Of a stretch of 64,000 nucleotides of DNA, positions 63,584 to 64,000 are shown in pieces. The first letter of the stretch is position 1; each line of letters begins with the position of its first letter. Origin of the DNA: an uncultured Alistipes sp. Its GTDB lineage: Bacteria; Bacteroidota; Bacteroidia; Bacteroidales; Rikenellaceae. Location of the stretch: positions 1-64,000 of the forward strand of contig USCH01000001.1 in NCBI GenBank assembly GCA_900553175.1, given 5' to 3'. Below the pieces are notes generated by a model. That model was not told where the DNA came from, did no database searches, and saw only the letters and a program-made list of their open reading frames with translations. Position numbers and translations under genes: made by a program.

Positions 63584-64000
63584 GCCCGTATGGACTTGGG
63601 CTTGAGCAGGTGGCTCCACGACGAGCGGAAGAACGTTCCGAGCAGCGTGTCGTCGTAGACGATGCGGTGTTTCCAGCGGTTGGCCCACCAGCGGCGGGTT
63701 TTGAAGGCGACGATGGAGAGCGTGCCGCCCTGCGGCTGCGTGCGGTCGAATTCGGGGGCGAGTATCTCGCCGAGCACGCGGCGCTCCAGCTCCGTGTCGC
63801 GCTCCAGCGGGGGAAATGTCTCCGGAGGCGTCCCCAGCAGCTCCACCGCCAGCGCGTTCATGCAGCCCAGGAACCGGTGCATGTTCGTCCGCCGGGCCAG
63901 CGCATGGAGCTCCTGCCAGTCGACCTCCTTGCCGCAGCGTTCCGCGAAGAGCGCCCAGTCGGCCACGTGGCGCAGGCCGATTCCGATGGCCGCGAAGTGC
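63580..64000 (-). CDS. Nucleotidyltransferase-family protein (NTP_transf_5 type), C-terminal part
   Basis: The gene runs off the window; the reading frame is open to 64000 (upstream residues HFAAIGIGLRHVADWALF), so no start is visible and the GTG at 63966 is internal. About 140 residues remain. The segment GIGLRHVADWALFAERCGKE recalls the GxGLRQxCDWALL motif of uncharacterised NTP_transf_5 proteins, often found near surface-polysaccharide genes. Function is inferred only at family level. Confidence 0.6.
   Translation of the reverse strand, partial: HFAAIGIGLRHVADWALFAERCGKEVDWQELHALARRTNMHRFLGCMNALAVELLGTPPETFPPLERDTELERRVLGEILAPEFDRTQPQGGTLSIVAFKTRRWWANRWKHRIVYDDTLLGTFFRSSWSHLLKPKSIRA

Overview
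The window looks like chromosomal DNA of a gut Bacteroidota with high G+C (about 60% by eye), most like an Alistipes or other Rikenellaceae genome. This rests on SusC/SusD pairs, the LpxC-FabZ fusion, a PPi-type phosphofructokinase, a gamma-alpha fused 2-oxoacid:ferredoxin oxidoreductase, LytS/LytTR regulators, and many TAnnTTTG -7 boxes of the Bacteroidota promoter. The species cannot be fixed from the sequence alone. No transposase, phage, plasmid or CRISPR signal was seen.

Positions 1-25924 hold a polysaccharide utilization locus that appears to target L-rhamnose-containing glycans. One long operon (415-16254, closed by a terminator at 16304-16340) encodes SusC-SusD-SusC-SusD followed by four tandem paralogous surface lipoproteins with a TIG-like and a leucine-rich-repeat-like part. 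A sugar MFS transporter (16830-17996) and a LacI-type regulator (18128-19147) lie on the opposite strand. Divergent from them is an operon of a GH78-type alpha-L-rhamnosidase, a FucO-type lactaldehyde reductase and a GH106-type alpha-L-rhamnosidase (19692-25842). Near-identical LacI-type palindromes lie upstream of the first SusC (253-274) and upstream of the MFS gene (18069-18082), which ties the parts into one regulon. Four of the eight genes in the long operon carry a 9-base G or C run in which any single-base slip leads to a stop codon, so surface phase variation is a serious possibility.

Positions 25948-36208 hold amino-sugar and central metabolism: canonical nagB, a NagB-like/PIG-L fusion with a substituted catalytic histidine, a CBM9-like protein, PPi-dependent phosphofructokinase, a cold-shock protein, KorAB, and a 4-hydroxybutyrate-type CoA-transferase.

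Positions 36232-46029 are housekeeping: infB-nusA-rimP, lpxA with the lpxC-fabZ fusion, a divergent TonB-like protein and a K+/H+ antiporter. Positions 46049-50132 form a compact cysC-cysD-cysN-sulfotransferase operon that makes PAPS and uses it to sulfonate an unknown acceptor, resembling the steroid-sulfonation cluster reported in Bacteroides. A tRNA-Lys(CTT) follows with its own promoter and terminator.

Positions 51093-64000 contain a GH2-fold protein lacking the catalytic acid/base, an orphan HsdR_N-like protein, a LytS/LytTR two-component pair, an acyl-CoA synthetase with a degenerate repeat array just past its stop codon, plsY, a YitT-type protein, miaB, a DEAD-box helicase with a structured leader, a DMT-type membrane protein, a HAD phosphatase, a YbaK-type deacylase and the truncated end of an NTP_transf_5-type protein.
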